Positions 22,452-34,100 of a stretch of DNA of 64,000 bases are shown here, one piece after another. How positions within the stretch are numbered: position 1 is the first letter of the stretch; the number at the start of each line of letters is the position of its first letter. The position numbers and the translations under genes were made by a program. This stretch comes from Leucocoprinus leucothites (Eukaryota; Basidiomycota; Agaricomycetes; Agaricales; Agaricaceae): the NCBI GenBank assembly GCA_013368445.1, contig JAACJO010000001.1, positions 248,001-312,000 on the forward strand. The letters are read 5' to 3'. The notes under the pieces were generated by a model. The model saw nothing but the letters and a program-made list of their open reading frames with translations. It ran no database searches and had not been told where the DNA came from.

Positions 22452-22690
22452 CGCTGGAACTTTTCGTATTTGAAGACATCTTGTGCCGTTGGGCCGCCAT
22501 CGAGGAAATCGTAGCCGACAATGGACCTGCATTCACTCAAGCTTTTAAGTGCCTCGCGAAGCAATATCACATTGCCTACATCAAGATCTCACCTCACAAT
22601 ACTCGTGCGAACACTCCGGTTTAATGGCGTTAGCGTCACATTAGTGAATCACTTGTGAAGGCGGTCGAGGCGTTAGGATTCTCGGTGGGT
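22452..22690 (+). pseudogene. degenerate Ty3/gypsy integrase fragment
   Basis: Reading the plus strand from 22452 gives an integrase core block: FEDILCRW, IEEIVADNGPAF (with the second catalytic Asp), YHIAYIKISPHN, then two stops (TAA 22622, TAG 22631) before RHISESLVKAVEAL, which matches the usual RxYDVREAIVKA region. The first Asp lies outside what I can read, and the glutamate region is mutated. No LTR or other domain could be joined to it. It is an old, isolated gypsy remnant from a lineage different from the elements at 28-55 kb. Confidence 0.7.
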
Positions 22691-22699
22691 GGACTTGGC

Positions 22700-23600
22700 G
22701 CCATCAGCATTTTGGGCAGAACGAGTCACGGTCCAGGAATCAAAAGACAACCACCTGACTCCCCCGCACACAACACTCCTCCAGCACCAGCTCACACTAC
22801 GCTCACCATTCAACTCGTAAACCTAGTGGTCAATATGGTGGTCACTGAGGGCATTCACAGAGGCACTACTTCGGCCCCCTTCACGAGTTGGTTGCTCGAG
22901 CGATGAGCGTGTTCACTGATCGTTATCGCGTTGAAATGGCCAATCAGCAATACTGGTCCCTTCACCGGCGGAATCATAGGCCCGATGGCCTCTCGCTCCA
23001 CGTCGAGTTCGGACTTGGTCATAGTCGTAGTCGGCATGGTGACGGTCGCTGGGTCTTTAGGAGGCCACAGATTCGCCCACCCCACAGCAGGAAAGGTAAG
23101 GCAAAAGTGGAGGTCATAACACCTCAGATCAGCGGGTCTTCAAAAGCAGTAAAAGGGTCGACTTCGAGCACAGGCACGGCCAGTTCCCCTATCTCGGTCA
23201 TAGCGTCACTTCCTGAGCTCTGGGGCGCCAACGGCCAGTGCTTACCACAACCTGACGGTGGCCTACAGCACTAGCTCGATAACTTATCGCTTGAACTTGG
23301 CCATCGATGCAAGGCGATGAAAGCCGAGAAGAGGGCGACCCAAGCCGGGGATAGTTCTAATGGGAATATTGGTGGGACTACAAGGAGATGCCGACGTCGA
23401 GATGGCTCCTGTCCCATCTAGTAGTAGTTCCCGTGAAGAAAGCGTTAACAAAGTAGATAAGAATGCCGGCGACAAAGGTGCTGAGGGAGAGTCGGACCCA
23501 TGACAGCTCCGCGCGTGCTATTTCGGTGTAGGGTTACAAGATCGTCACGTCACGACTTCACACTACCGATGTCCACCATGTGTAGTGTCCCGTTCTCGCT
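22700..23600. other. region without a recognised gene
   Basis: Several overlapping plus-strand frames exist (22888-23274 and others), but none shows a family motif. Some of it may be further decayed transposon sequence belonging to the integrase remnant. Confidence 0.3.
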
Positions 23601-23610
23601 CACCGTCTTA

Positions 23611-23800
23611 CTGCTTACTGTCATGCCGACGCCAGGCCCACAGCATCTCCCTTCGAATGCAGACATGTCTGTTATCGGCGTACGCACTGCTATCTACGCT
23701 CAAAATCTACTTAGTTTTGTACCAGCACTCTTTGCACCTCATGACGACAAGGCAACACCGTTGGAGGTCGGTAGAGGGAGAGCTGGACGCGTGGTGACTC
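23611..23800 (+). pseudogene. truncated duplicate of the first exon of the 8-TM/ankyrin gene
   Basis: MPTPGPQHLPSN, then VIGVRTAIYAQNLLSFVPAL, parallels MSTPNLCLPSN and GIGVRTAIYAQNLLSFVPAL at the start of the gene at 24187. Similarity includes the bases just upstream of the ATG and ends around the TPLE block near 23770, after which the frame carries no TM helices. It is a partial tandem duplication about 560 bp upstream of the intact gene. Confidence 0.7.
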
Positions 23801-24186
23801 CTCAACGTGGCTGTCGAACGTATCGATTGGTCAACGTTTGCGCGTGCTATTTAGGTACCGATTCTCATTGATTCCTTAATACTGTGGCCTTAGCTTTACA
23901 TTTATCTATGTGATCGTATTTGGGACGTGTGGTATATGTGAGCTCTGACGCGTGGTTTGGCTCCTTTCTTTGCGCGTCATGGGGGCTTCTTGCTTTTTGG
24001 ATAGCCACGAAATCTCAGATTGCCCTACCAGTTTCACATCAAGGTTTGGCGTGACTCGGGTTATTTTGCCTCCAGAAGGTGACTTGCCTCGTGGCCTAAT
24101 CGCGCACGGGGCAGTACAGGATTGTCACATCGTAAGTTAACAGCTCAATGTCCTCGTGCCCCATTCTTGCTCATCATTGTACTGTC

Positions 24187-27158
24187 ATGTCGACGCCGAA
24201 CCTTTGCCTCCCTTCAAATCCAGACACCTCTGGCATCGGTGTACGAACCGCTATATACGCTCAAAATTTGCTTAGCTTTGTACCAGCACTCTTTGCGCTT
24301 CAGGACGGGAAGGTCACACCATTGGAGCTCGAGGCTTTGGAGACCCAGTCAACGACCATTCTCATCACCGCTTTCGCCATTCTCTTGTCGGTCATCGTTC
24401 AGGCCCTCCAACATGGCTTAACGAACTACCACGCTGCCATTATTCTCAACCTCAGCTGGATGAATAACACGAGCCTGTTCATATACTTCGTCCTTTATGC
24501 CTACCATACAGCCGAGCTGAGAGACGAAGAGGTGAAGCAAGGCGGAGACCAACGGGCCCTACGAGCCTTTTGGGTTTCTCGGATGAAGAAGGCTATGAGG
24601 AATCCAGTGTTAATCATTGGCTCCGCACACTTATCGCTCATGTCGGCAGTTGGAATATGGCTCTGGGTGAAACCCCTTGCCTTTGGCAACTCCCTCCCTT
24701 GTTCACTGTCGGCTTCACTTTTTGTTGTGGGCCAACAGGCCTCAATTGGCTCTCAGGGACTACGCGAATGGTCTCTTCTCGTATATAGCCTTCTACTTCT
24801 TCCCGGCCTGAATCTAATTGTCCCAATTTGCTTCTTCGCTACACCCATTTGGATTTATGGTCGTTGTTTCTCTTCTCTAAAACAGGAGTCCATGATCAGG
24901 TTTGCAAGAGCTGGGTTGGCTGTATTGGCAATCATCAACATCGTTCTACTTGTTGATACTGAAGTAGCCATTAGGAAGAATCGAGATCTGGTAACAAAAG
25001 GTGATGGTGACTGGACATTTGGACAGACTTTAGCCCTACTCCTACTCTTAATTCCCATGCGGGATGTGGGAGAAGCACTCTTGGAACGACGTGCAAAGAG
25101 GGTTGGGGAAAAGCTCAAGACTGCATCAAAGGCAGGAAATATGGATATGGTTTGTGATGCCATTAAGTCTGGAGTACCAAAAGGTGCAATGGGTAAATCC
25201 AATACTTATTATTAAGAGAAATAATACTGAAGTAATTAACTTAGAATCCTCAATTATAGCTGCATTTAAGGAAGGTCACTGGAATGTGGTAGCAGTTTTG
25301 TTGGGGGGCACTGCCAGTGTAAAGGCTACATGTAATTATGAACATTGTTTTATTTTGATACAGTAGAACATTGACCCCTTTAATTTAGATCCCTCATTAC
25401 AGGCTACCTTGACTGCTGCTTCCCAGATAAATGCAATAAGTAGGTTGGTTAGCTCATCTAACCTTTTATATACATTAAACAGCTATTCTAGATTCAGATG
25501 GACAGACTGCTCTTCACTATGCAGCTGAGAATGGGCATTCTGAGACTGTCAGGTGCCTAGCTGAGCTTGGAGCAGATCTGAGCACTGAAGGTATGTCAAA
25601 TATATTGTTTATCACTCCTAATATTGAACAGCTATTCTAGATGCAGATGGGCGGACTGCTCTTCATTTTTCAGCTGAGAATGGGCATTCTGAGACTGTTA
25701 GATGCCTAGCTGAGCTTGGTGCTAACCTGAATATCCAAGGTATATCAGATATATTATATAGTATATCACTTCCAACATTGACAGTATCTGTTAAGGTCTG
25801 CATAGGCAGACTGCTCTTCACTTTGCAGCCAGAAATAGGCATTCTGGGACTGTTAGATGCCTGGCTGAGCTTGGAGCAGATCTGAACACCCAAGGTATGT
25901 TAGATATATTCTCTATCACTCCCAATATTAAACAGCTGTTCTAGATTCAGATGAACGAACTGCTCTTCACTATGCAGCTATGAATGGGGGTTCTAAGACT
26001 GTTAGATACCTAGCTGAGTTTGGAGCAAACCTGAATATCCAAGGTATGTTAGATATATTATCTATCACTTCCAATATTGAACAGCTATTCTAGATTCAGA
26101 TGGGCGGACTGCTCTTCACTATACAGTCAAAAATAGGCATTTTGAGTCTACTAGATGCCTAGCTGAGCATGGAGCAAATCTGAATATTCAGGGTATGTCA
26201 GATATATTATCTATCACTCCTAATATTGACAAATGTTTAGGTCTATATAGGCAGACTGCTCTTCACTATGCAGCTATGAATGGGGATTCTGAAACTGTCA
26301 GATACCTGGCTGAGCTTAGAGTAGGCCTAAGTATCCAAGGTATATTAGATATATTGCCTATCACTCCCAATACTAAATAACTATTCTAGATTCAGATGGG
26401 CATACTGCTCTTCACTATGCAGTTGAAAGTGGGAATCCTGAGGCTGTCATTAGACATCTGGCTAAGTTTGGAATGGACCTAAATATCCAAGGTATATCAG
26501 ATGTATTGTCTATTACTCCTAATATTGACAGTATTTCTTTAGGCCCATCTAAGAAGACTGCTCTTCACTATGCAGTTGGCAATAAGAATTCTGAGACTGC
26601 CAGACTCCTGGCTGAACTTGGAGCAGATCTGAACATCCAAGGTATGTTAGATATATTACCTATTACTCTCAGTATTGAATACCTATTCTAGATGTATATA
26701 GGAAGACTGCTCTTCATGATGCAGCCAAGAATGGTCACTCTGAGATTATTAAACTTCTAGCTGAGCATGGAGCAGATCTAAATATTCAGGGTATGTTAGA
26801 TATATTGACTATCACTCCTGACATTAAATAGCTATTCTAGATTCAGATGGGTGGACTGCTCTTCATTATGCAGCTAAAAATGGGGATTCTGAGACTGTCA
26901 GACTCCTAGCAGAGCTCAAAGTCAATACCATTATTTCAGGTGAGAGTTATCTCTAATTCCAACCTTAATAAGCATTATATTCAAGTAGATACATCATTAG
27001 ATAACATGGGCAGAACTGCACTTTCCCTTGCAAAAAATCATGGTCATACAAAAGTGGCTGATTATCTCATCAAGTATTGTGCTACATTAGACCTCAAAAC
27101 TGATTATACTTGTGAACTTGGTTTTCCAAGCAAGATAGTAGATGAGAACTCTTTTTGA
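24187..27158 (+). CDS. multi-pass membrane protein with a C-terminal ankyrin-repeat array
   Basis: Fourteen exons: 24187-25192, 25245-25331, 25389-25439, ten repeat exons (25492-25590, 25641-25739, 25796-25894, 25945-26043, 26094-26192, 26241-26339, 26390-26491, 26543-26641, 26692-26790, 26841-26939) and 26989-27158. They add to 2307 nt, 768 residues. The first exon encodes about seven or eight hydrophobic helices after GIGVRTAIYAQNLLSFVPAL. The array then gives ten near-identical 33-residue ankyrin units of the form DSDGxTALHYAAxNGHSETVRxLAELGADLNIQ, one per exon, plus a divergent last unit (GRTALSLAKNHGH). Ankyrin arrays bind other proteins; the membrane part suggests a channel- or sensor-like scaffold, but the function is unknown. 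The ATG at 24187 is chosen because the upstream partial duplicate conserves it. Confidence 0.82.
25492..26939 (+). repeat. tandem array of ankyrin exon plus intron units
   Basis: Ten units of about 150 bp, each one exon of 99 nt (102 in unit 7) followed by one intron of about 50 nt. The introns are as similar as the exons: most start GTATGTTAGATATATT and end AGCTATTCTAG. The array therefore grew by duplicating exon and intron together. Units 3, 6 and 8 have a different intron 3' end, so two intron subtypes are mixed. Confidence 0.88.
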
Positions 27159-27767
27159 TACTATTGTCTAGGGATATGTACAAGTCAAATAGTATATATA
27201 GTTGACTATCTCTTAGTATATGATGTCATACTGCATAAATATCATACTACATCGGATTTTTTGGGAATTAATCTTGTTCTCAGCCAAATTATAACTATAA
27301 TGTATAATGCATAGGCTCAGTTGGTCAATGTGCATCATAATGGATGAGTGCTTATTACAGTGGCTCAAAAAACTGTCCCAATATTTTCGCATTTTGGATA
27401 TATTTGCTAATACCAGGGCAGATATATGGCCTAGCATCCTGAAAATATTCACACAGGTACCTTGACATATTGGGAGTATATATTCCTATGATCACATGAC
27501 CTTGTACATCAATGAATTATTAATGAATTATCGAAAATATCTACTCATTGGGACAGTTTTTTGACCCCCTGTCAGCCTCCCAGTATCTACCTTGTAACAT
27601 GCCAGGGGAGTATCAGGGCAGGTGTGGGAGTAATATAAAAGATCATGTGACCTTGGTTGACATGTTGAGATGGTTACAACTGTCTTTCTTCCTACTACTA
27701 CATCATAAAAGCTATCTCCTCTGTCCAATACTCCCAAGTCACTTTTCTTCTCAAAGATGGCTATTTC

Positions 27768-28724
27768 TTGCACCAGATTGAACATAAAACTGGTCAAGCC
27801 AAGTTTACTGTTGGGAGGATCAAGAAAGAAGTTGATGGGAACAAGGAAAACAACAAGGAAGGATGTCCTTCCAAGCTTTCTCCTCATGATAAAAAAGCAA
27901 TAATTCACCAAATAACCTCTGGAAAGCTAGACAATGCTGTCCAGGCTACAACTTTCATTAACTCTACTCTGTATGACCCTGTCACACCCCAAACTATCAG
28001 AAATACCCTTCAGGATAATGGATTTTGCTCTGTAACCAAGATCAAATGACCTCTACTCAAAAAGTAATATCATGAGAAATGCCTTGACTTTGCATATGAA
28101 CATAGGAATTGGACAGTGGAGGACTGGAAGAGGGTGTTGTGGGCAGATGGAACAAAGATCAACAGGATTGGGTCAGATGGAAAGGTGTATACCTAGAAGG
28201 AGAGGGGGGAACCACTGTCAGATAGGACAACTCTCCCTACTGTCAAACATGGAGGAGGTAGTAACATGATGGCATGGGGGTGTATGGAGTGGAATAGGGT
28301 AGGAAAGCTGATAAAGGTTCAAGGAAATATGGATACAGTGCACTACTGTGAGATTTTGGACAATGGAGTGGTGGAAAGCTTTGAAAAGTTGGAGATGGAG
28401 GAGGAGGAGAGGATATTCCAGCAGAATAATGACCCAAAACACACCTCAAAACTGGGACAACAATGGTTGGTGGACAACAATATTCAAGTTCTATCATGGC
28501 TTGCACAATCCCCTGACCTAAATCCCATTGAACACCTCTGGACCAACCTGAAGGACCAGCTGAAGGCATATGAAAGACCACCCAAGGAAGTATTTGAATT
28601 GCGGGAGAGGCTAGTAGAGGAGTGGAATAAGATTCCAGCAGAAAGGTGCCAAAGGCTGATAGAAAGCATGCCCAGAAGGATTGGGGCGGTTATCAGGGCA
28701 AGAGGAGGTCATACAAAGTATTGA
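27768..28724 (+). pseudogene. Tc1/mariner transposase, copy A (inactivated)
   Basis: One frame running from the helix-turn-helix region (IEHKTGQAKFTVGRI) to GGHTKY is broken by TGA 28047, TAA 28065 and TAG 28194. The first stop is shared with Tc1-B. The DDE region reads VLWADGTK, IFQQNNDPKHTS and PDLNPIEHLW: the second catalytic Asp of the triad, present in Tc1-B, is Asn here. The copy is therefore doubly dead. The true start lies upstream of 27768 in the same frame but no convincing ATG was found. Confidence 0.85.
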
Positions 28725-28910
28725 GTAGGTAGATAACAGGAGGTCAAAAAACTGTCCCAATGAGTAGATATTTTTGATAATTCATTAATAATTCATTGAT
28801 GTACAAGGTCATGTGATCATGGGAGTATATACTCCCAATATGTCAAGGTACCTGTGTGAATATTTTCAGGATGTTAGGCCATATATCTGCCCTGGTATTA
28901 GCAAATATGT

Positions 28911-29469
28911 TGTTAAGCATGCAAACACTACGGGTGAGAAGCCAACGTCTAGGACCGGATGGACAGAGGTGGTACAGAGGTAAGGCAGGAGCCAGTCTTC
29001 AAATGCAGGAGTGGGCCGTGGCCTCAACTTATGTGTTGTGCCAACTACTGACGCTTGACCTGAATTTCAGACAAGATAAAAGAGTAGAGGACGAACAGAG
29101 AGCAGAGGAAAGTAGCATATTGCTAAGTTGATTATCAGACTGCCCCATCCAAGTACAAAGTCATGCTACTTATATATGATGCAGAATATAGGATCGGATA
29201 AGGAAAACAAGCAAAGTAGTAAACAGAGAAATAATCAAAGTGGAGTCCGCAAATTTTACAAGGCTAGAAGATAGAAAATTTACTATTAAATGGTTGTCAG
29301 AAAATTTTGACAAGGCGGTATGAATTAATAAAATGGAAGGTGTCAGAATAAGTCCAAAGGTGAAAGACCAATAAAAACCAAAGTAACCGATATGTGAGAA
29401 TGGATAGGATTTCATGAAAATATTACCAAGTTCAAACCGTCAGCCGTTCTTGAGGCCCAGCTTGTGACA
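28911..29469 (-). repeat. E1 LTR, left (3' LTR in element orientation)
   Basis: 559 bp, same length as the right LTR. The two differ at about 25 sites, almost all transitions, several of them CA in one and TG in the other. Confidence 0.92.
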
Positions 29470-29533
29470 GTATTCCCCCCTTAGGGCTGAGCCCTCGAAG
29501 CCACGTGACTTGATCGTGGGAACCAATTCGAAC

Positions 29534-29545
29534 TCTGTATAAATT
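29534..29545 (+). promoter_or_regulatory. TATA-like box before the E1 antisense ORF
   Basis: CTGTATAAATTC, about 60 bp before the ATG at 29599 and just inside the LTR. It suggests that the plus-strand ORF has its own promoter, separate from the one in the LTR that would drive gag-pol on the other strand. Inference from sequence and distance. Confidence 0.45.
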
Positions 29546-29598
29546 CCGCTCTGAGGGAAAAATTAAGCTTTCTCACAACTTAATCCCCTTTATCTACC

Positions 29599-30856
29599 AT
29601 GGCACCCAACTCCACCACTCAAGGCTCCAACCTGATGTCTGATATCCATCTGGAAGACGAGCTGCTACAAATGGACAAGGAGGACAATCGCAAAGCAGCT
29701 GAGGAGGCAGAACGGATGAAAAGGGAGGCTGAGGAGGCAGAGCAAAAGAGGTGCAAGGAGGAGGAATGTCAAAAAAGGAAAGATGAATTATGGAAGAAGA
29801 TGGCTGAGAAAAAATGGAGAGAGGCAGAGGAAGCAGAGAAGAAAAAGAGGGAGGCCACAGAGGCAGAGCGGTTGCAAAGAGAACGAGAGGAAGCCAAGCT
29901 AGCAGAATGGATTCGGTTAGAGGCTGAAAAGAAAGAGAAGGAGAGACAGGAGAAAGAAAAAGGGAAAGGGAAGAAGAGAGCAATGGAGGTGGAAGTCGAG
30001 ATAGTGGAGAGTCCAGCGAAGAAGACGAAGACAACGGGAAATGCAAAGGCGGGGACCAGGGCTCGAAAGCCTCTTGCAAAACCCACGAGCAGGTTAACTG
30101 AGACTGTCAGGGTACTTCAACAGAGTGCAGCTGCTGGCCTCTCCAAGTACCAACTCACGGAGTTGGATGATCAAGATGACAGCCCACTGTGGACGCCCAG
30201 CTCAGGTTTGGCCAGAGACAGAAGAGACGAGACTGCCACCCTCCGAAAATGCGGAAACTACGATGCCAAGGGAGGGAAGATAAAGATGGGTAGAGATAAC
30301 GAGTGTGGGTGGTGCTTGTGCCTGGGCAAAAATTGCACCGAGCAAAGTGACACGTGAGTAATTCCTGATTCTTCAGCTCGGCTGATCAACTGACAACATC
30401 CACAGGGGCAAGTACATGTGCGAGCTGTGCCATACTTCAAAGCAGAAGTGTGCGGTTCCTACAGAGGCTGACAAACAGCCTCATGAGCAAACGTACAAGC
30501 TTATCGTCGAGCAAAGGAAGACCCAGGCCGTGCAATCAGCTATCCTGAAGGAGTTGAAGGGAATTCGAGCTGGGTTGAGGACACGGTACTTGGCAGTATT
30601 GTCAAGTATCCGATCACAGACTAAGGTCGTGGATGGGCTGGCTAAGGACTTTGAAGAGTTCTATGACCAGCTTGTTCTGGATGACAAGGTAATGGACGAT
30701 GAGGTGCATGAAAAGGCACAGGTGGAGTTGGACGCCAGATTGGCTGCTAAGAAGAAGAACGTGCCCGAGACGTTGGAAGCTGGATCTGGGGATGAGGGGG
30801 AGGCTGGAGAGAAGGAGGATGAGGGAGAGAAGGAGGATGAGAGTGGGAGTAAGTAG
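29599..30856 (+). CDS. E1 antisense ORF: coiled-coil, cysteine-rich protein of unknown function
   Basis: Two exons, 29599-30353 and 30406-30856, joined across a 52-nt GT-AG intron, give 401 residues with no stop. The ATG is in an ACCATGG context. Residues about 35-135 are a highly charged Glu/Lys/Arg coiled coil, followed by a basic KKRAME-type stretch. The cysteine part spans the intron: CGWCLCLGKNC, then CELCHTSKQKC, a CxxC-rich pattern that could bind zinc. The C-terminus is helical and ends in Glu/Asp/Gly-rich sequence. I recognise no known domain, and there is no TM helix or signal peptide, so it is not an env-like protein. It runs opposite to gag-pol and converges with pol (stop at 31159). 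A similarly placed and similarly built ORF occurs in E2. Confidence 0.75.
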
Positions 30857-31158
30857 GTTGTTTCATCCATCCCGTTCCTCATACTTGGCTCGTGTCATTG
30901 TGAATCCGTTTTTTGTTGTCACATATTTTACTTTTGCTCTTTGGACTTGTGTTTGAAATGGATGATATTTCTTGGGGCCAAGTGTGAGTAAAGAAAAGTC
31001 CGAAATAAGAGAAAAAAGATGAGAGGGAGATAAGGCTATTGGGTGTAAGCAAAAACAAAATGGTAAGTAAGGAAGTGCAAAAAATTGCCAAGTCCAAAAG
31101 AAAACGAGTGAGCCGGTATCATAAAATGGGTGAAGAAAATACGTAGCTGAGAGAAAGT

Positions 31159-34100
31159 CTAGGATAAAGGAAGTGGGCCAGGCTTGTCAGGATAAGCAGA
31201 ATGGTAATCAAAAAGAAGTTCAGTCATGTGTATAAGCTTGGTAGCAGGTAACCATGAAGATTCTTTGTCAGTATCTTCATATCCCAACCAGATGACCTTG
31301 TAGAGAAGTTTGCATGCACGATGTCAATCAATCTTCGATTCTACGATGTAGGCAATCTTGTACTCTGGCTCACCATCAATGACAATAGGAGCAGGAGCCG
31401 GTTCTGTGCGATCAGGAAATAGATTGGGTATGGTCAGCTCAAGCATGGAAACATGGAAGACAGGATGAACAGCATGCATGGAATCTGGAAGGTGAAGGGT
31501 GAATGAGTAGGAGCCAGGTTGGGCGATAATTTCATATGGACCAAGATATTTTTCGGAAAGCTTTTTGGATGGATGGGTAGTGCAGAAGAATTTAGCTTTC
31601 ACGAAAACTTTCTGGCCGACTTTGAACTCCGGGGCTGGTAACCGACATGCATCAGCAGATTGTTGGTAGCATTCTTGAGCAGTGGCTATCTCAGCCTTGA
31701 GAGTCATATATAATTTGTTGAGATCGACTGTGAAGTCATGTGCACGAGCCAATGCAATATTGCATTCAGGATGGACTGTAATGTTTGGGTGATAACCCTT
31801 GTTGGCAAAGAAGGGCGAAATTCCGGTGGTAGCACTAGGCATGTTGTTATATGCGAATTCTGCAAGTGGGAGGAGGTCAGACCAGTTGTTCTGCTGATAG
31901 TTGCAGTAAATGCGGAGATATTGCTCTAGCATCTGGTTAGTTCATTCCGTCTGTCCATCACCTTCAGGATGATAACCAGATGTGAAGTGAAGGCGCATGT
32001 CCAGAGCCATGCTGAGGGAACAGAAGAAGTGTGAGATGAACTCTGAACCGCAATCAGAAGTGACATGAGAAGGAACACCGTGCTTAGAGAATACATGAAT
32101 GACGAATAACTGTGCCAGTTCTGCTGAAGTGATAGTGTTATGGGTCAGAATGAATACAGCCTGTTTGGAGAGTCGGTCAATGATAGTGAGGATGGTGTCA
32201 AAGCCAGAAGAGGAAGGGAGTTTCTTGATGAAGTCCATTGAAATTGAATTCCAAGGGCATTCAGGAATGGGGAGTTGCTTGAGGTTACCATATGGCTTAT
32301 GGTGCTGAGACTTGGATTGCATACAGGTAACGCAGGATTTACAGAAAGCCTTGACCTGAGATCGGATATCAGGCCAGGTGTACTCGTGTTGGATGAGTTC
32401 AAGGGTCTTGTTCTGACTGAAATGGCCAGAAAGGACGTGATCGTGTTTGTATTGTAGGACTCTGAGTCAAAGGTTGTTGACATCAGGTACATAAATCCTG
32501 TTGTCGAGCCGAAGAAAACCAGTGGAATTGACTGACCAGTGGCCTTTGGGATGAGTGGTATGAGCAGATGCAATCAGGTCTGAAGGAAGTGAGGCAAGGA
32601 TATTAGAGTGAGTTTTCTCGAGATCTAGTATGGTGGCAGTGTGAAGGGAAGGAGTTGAAAAATAAGTAGCTCGAACTGAAGCCAATAACTGTTCATGCGA
32701 AAATACAGGTTGGAAATTATGAGGATTGACCAAAGTGTAGCCATTATTCCCCCCTTTAGGGTAGACGTCCCATTGTCTAGTGAGAGCATCAGGCTTGGTT
32801 CTGAGTCGGCCGGGTCGGAAACAGATGATGAGGTTGAACTGTGATATGAACTCAGACCAATGAGCCTGTCGACGAGTTAGAATCTTCATAGTGCAAAAGT
32901 ATTCCAGGTTCTTGTGATTGGTAACAATGTCGATAGGGAGTGAGGCTCCTTCAAGGTAATGCCGCCAGGTGTGGAAAGCCTCGAAGATAGCAAGGAGCTC
33001 TTTGTCATGAGTGTCATAGTTTAACTTAGCCATGTTGAAGGTGTGGGAGTGGAATGCAATCAGGTGGACTTCGTTGTCATCCGTGACAATGGACAAGATA
33101 GCAGCAAGTGCATAATCAGAAGCATCAGTCTCAATGATGATCTGGGCATCGGGTATCCAGTGGGTGAGGATAGGAGCAGTAGTGAACACTTCTTTGAGGG
33201 AGTTGAAGGCTTCACGACATCATTTGTTGAAGTTCCATTTGGATGCTTTTTGGGTGAGGCGTGTAAGCAGGATGATGATATCGGAATAGTTGTAAATGAA
33301 GCGTCAATACAAATTGGCAAAACCTAGAAAAGACTGGATGTCTTTGACTTTCTTCGGTTCAGACCAATCCTGGATGATTTTGATCTTGTCTTCCGACATT
33401 TTGAGACCGCCTGGTGAGAGGATATACCCGAGGTATTTGACAGAATCAGAATGGAACTCGCATTTTTCCACTTTAGCATATAGGCCATGCTTGCGGAGCT
33501 GCTTGAGGACGTCTCGAACATGTTTCTTGTGTGTGTCGAGGTCGTCAGAGTAGATGAGGATGTCATTGAGATAGACTGTGATGTAAACATCGAGGAGGTC
33601 GGAAAAGATATCATTCATGAACTGCTGGAAGGCTGCGGGTGCATTGGTGAGTCTGAAAGGCATGACCAGCCATTCAAAGAATCCATATCGGGTCCTGAAA
33701 GCTGTTTTCCATTCATCTCCTTCAGCGATCCAAATGAGGTGATAAGTGTGTCAAAGGTCTATCTTGGTGTAGATGCGGGCTTTGTGAGGAGAGTTGAGTC
33801 AAGTAGGTCAGAGATGAGTGGAAGTGGGTAGCAATCCTTCTTGGTGATGCGATTAAGGCTGCGGAAATCGACACAAAGTCATAATGAACCGTCTTTCTTC
33901 CGAACGAAGAGAATGGGTGCACCATGAGGCAAAGAAGTGGGGCGGATAAATCCAATAGATACATGTTCATTGATAAATTCATGGAGTGACTCAAGCTTGG
34001 ATGGAGATAATGAATAAATGGTACCAATGGGAGGTTGAGCACCCTCTTCAATATTGATTTTGAGATCGTAAGGGCAATGCAGCGCAAGGCTGTCAGCACG

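Noticed and set aside
25492..26939. CRISPR-like or satellite array at the regular 150-bp repeats
   Set aside because: The repeats are ankyrin exons with splice sites at every border; there are no unique spacers and the host is eukaryotic.
29594..30086. Long minus-strand Leu/Ser/Pro-rich frames
   Set aside because: Mirror images of the Glu/Lys-rich coiled-coil coding sequence on the plus strand; low-complexity shadows.
29599..30856. E1 antisense ORF as an env-like gene
   Set aside because: It has no signal peptide or TM helix and lies on the strand opposite to gag-pol, so a conventional spliced env is excluded.
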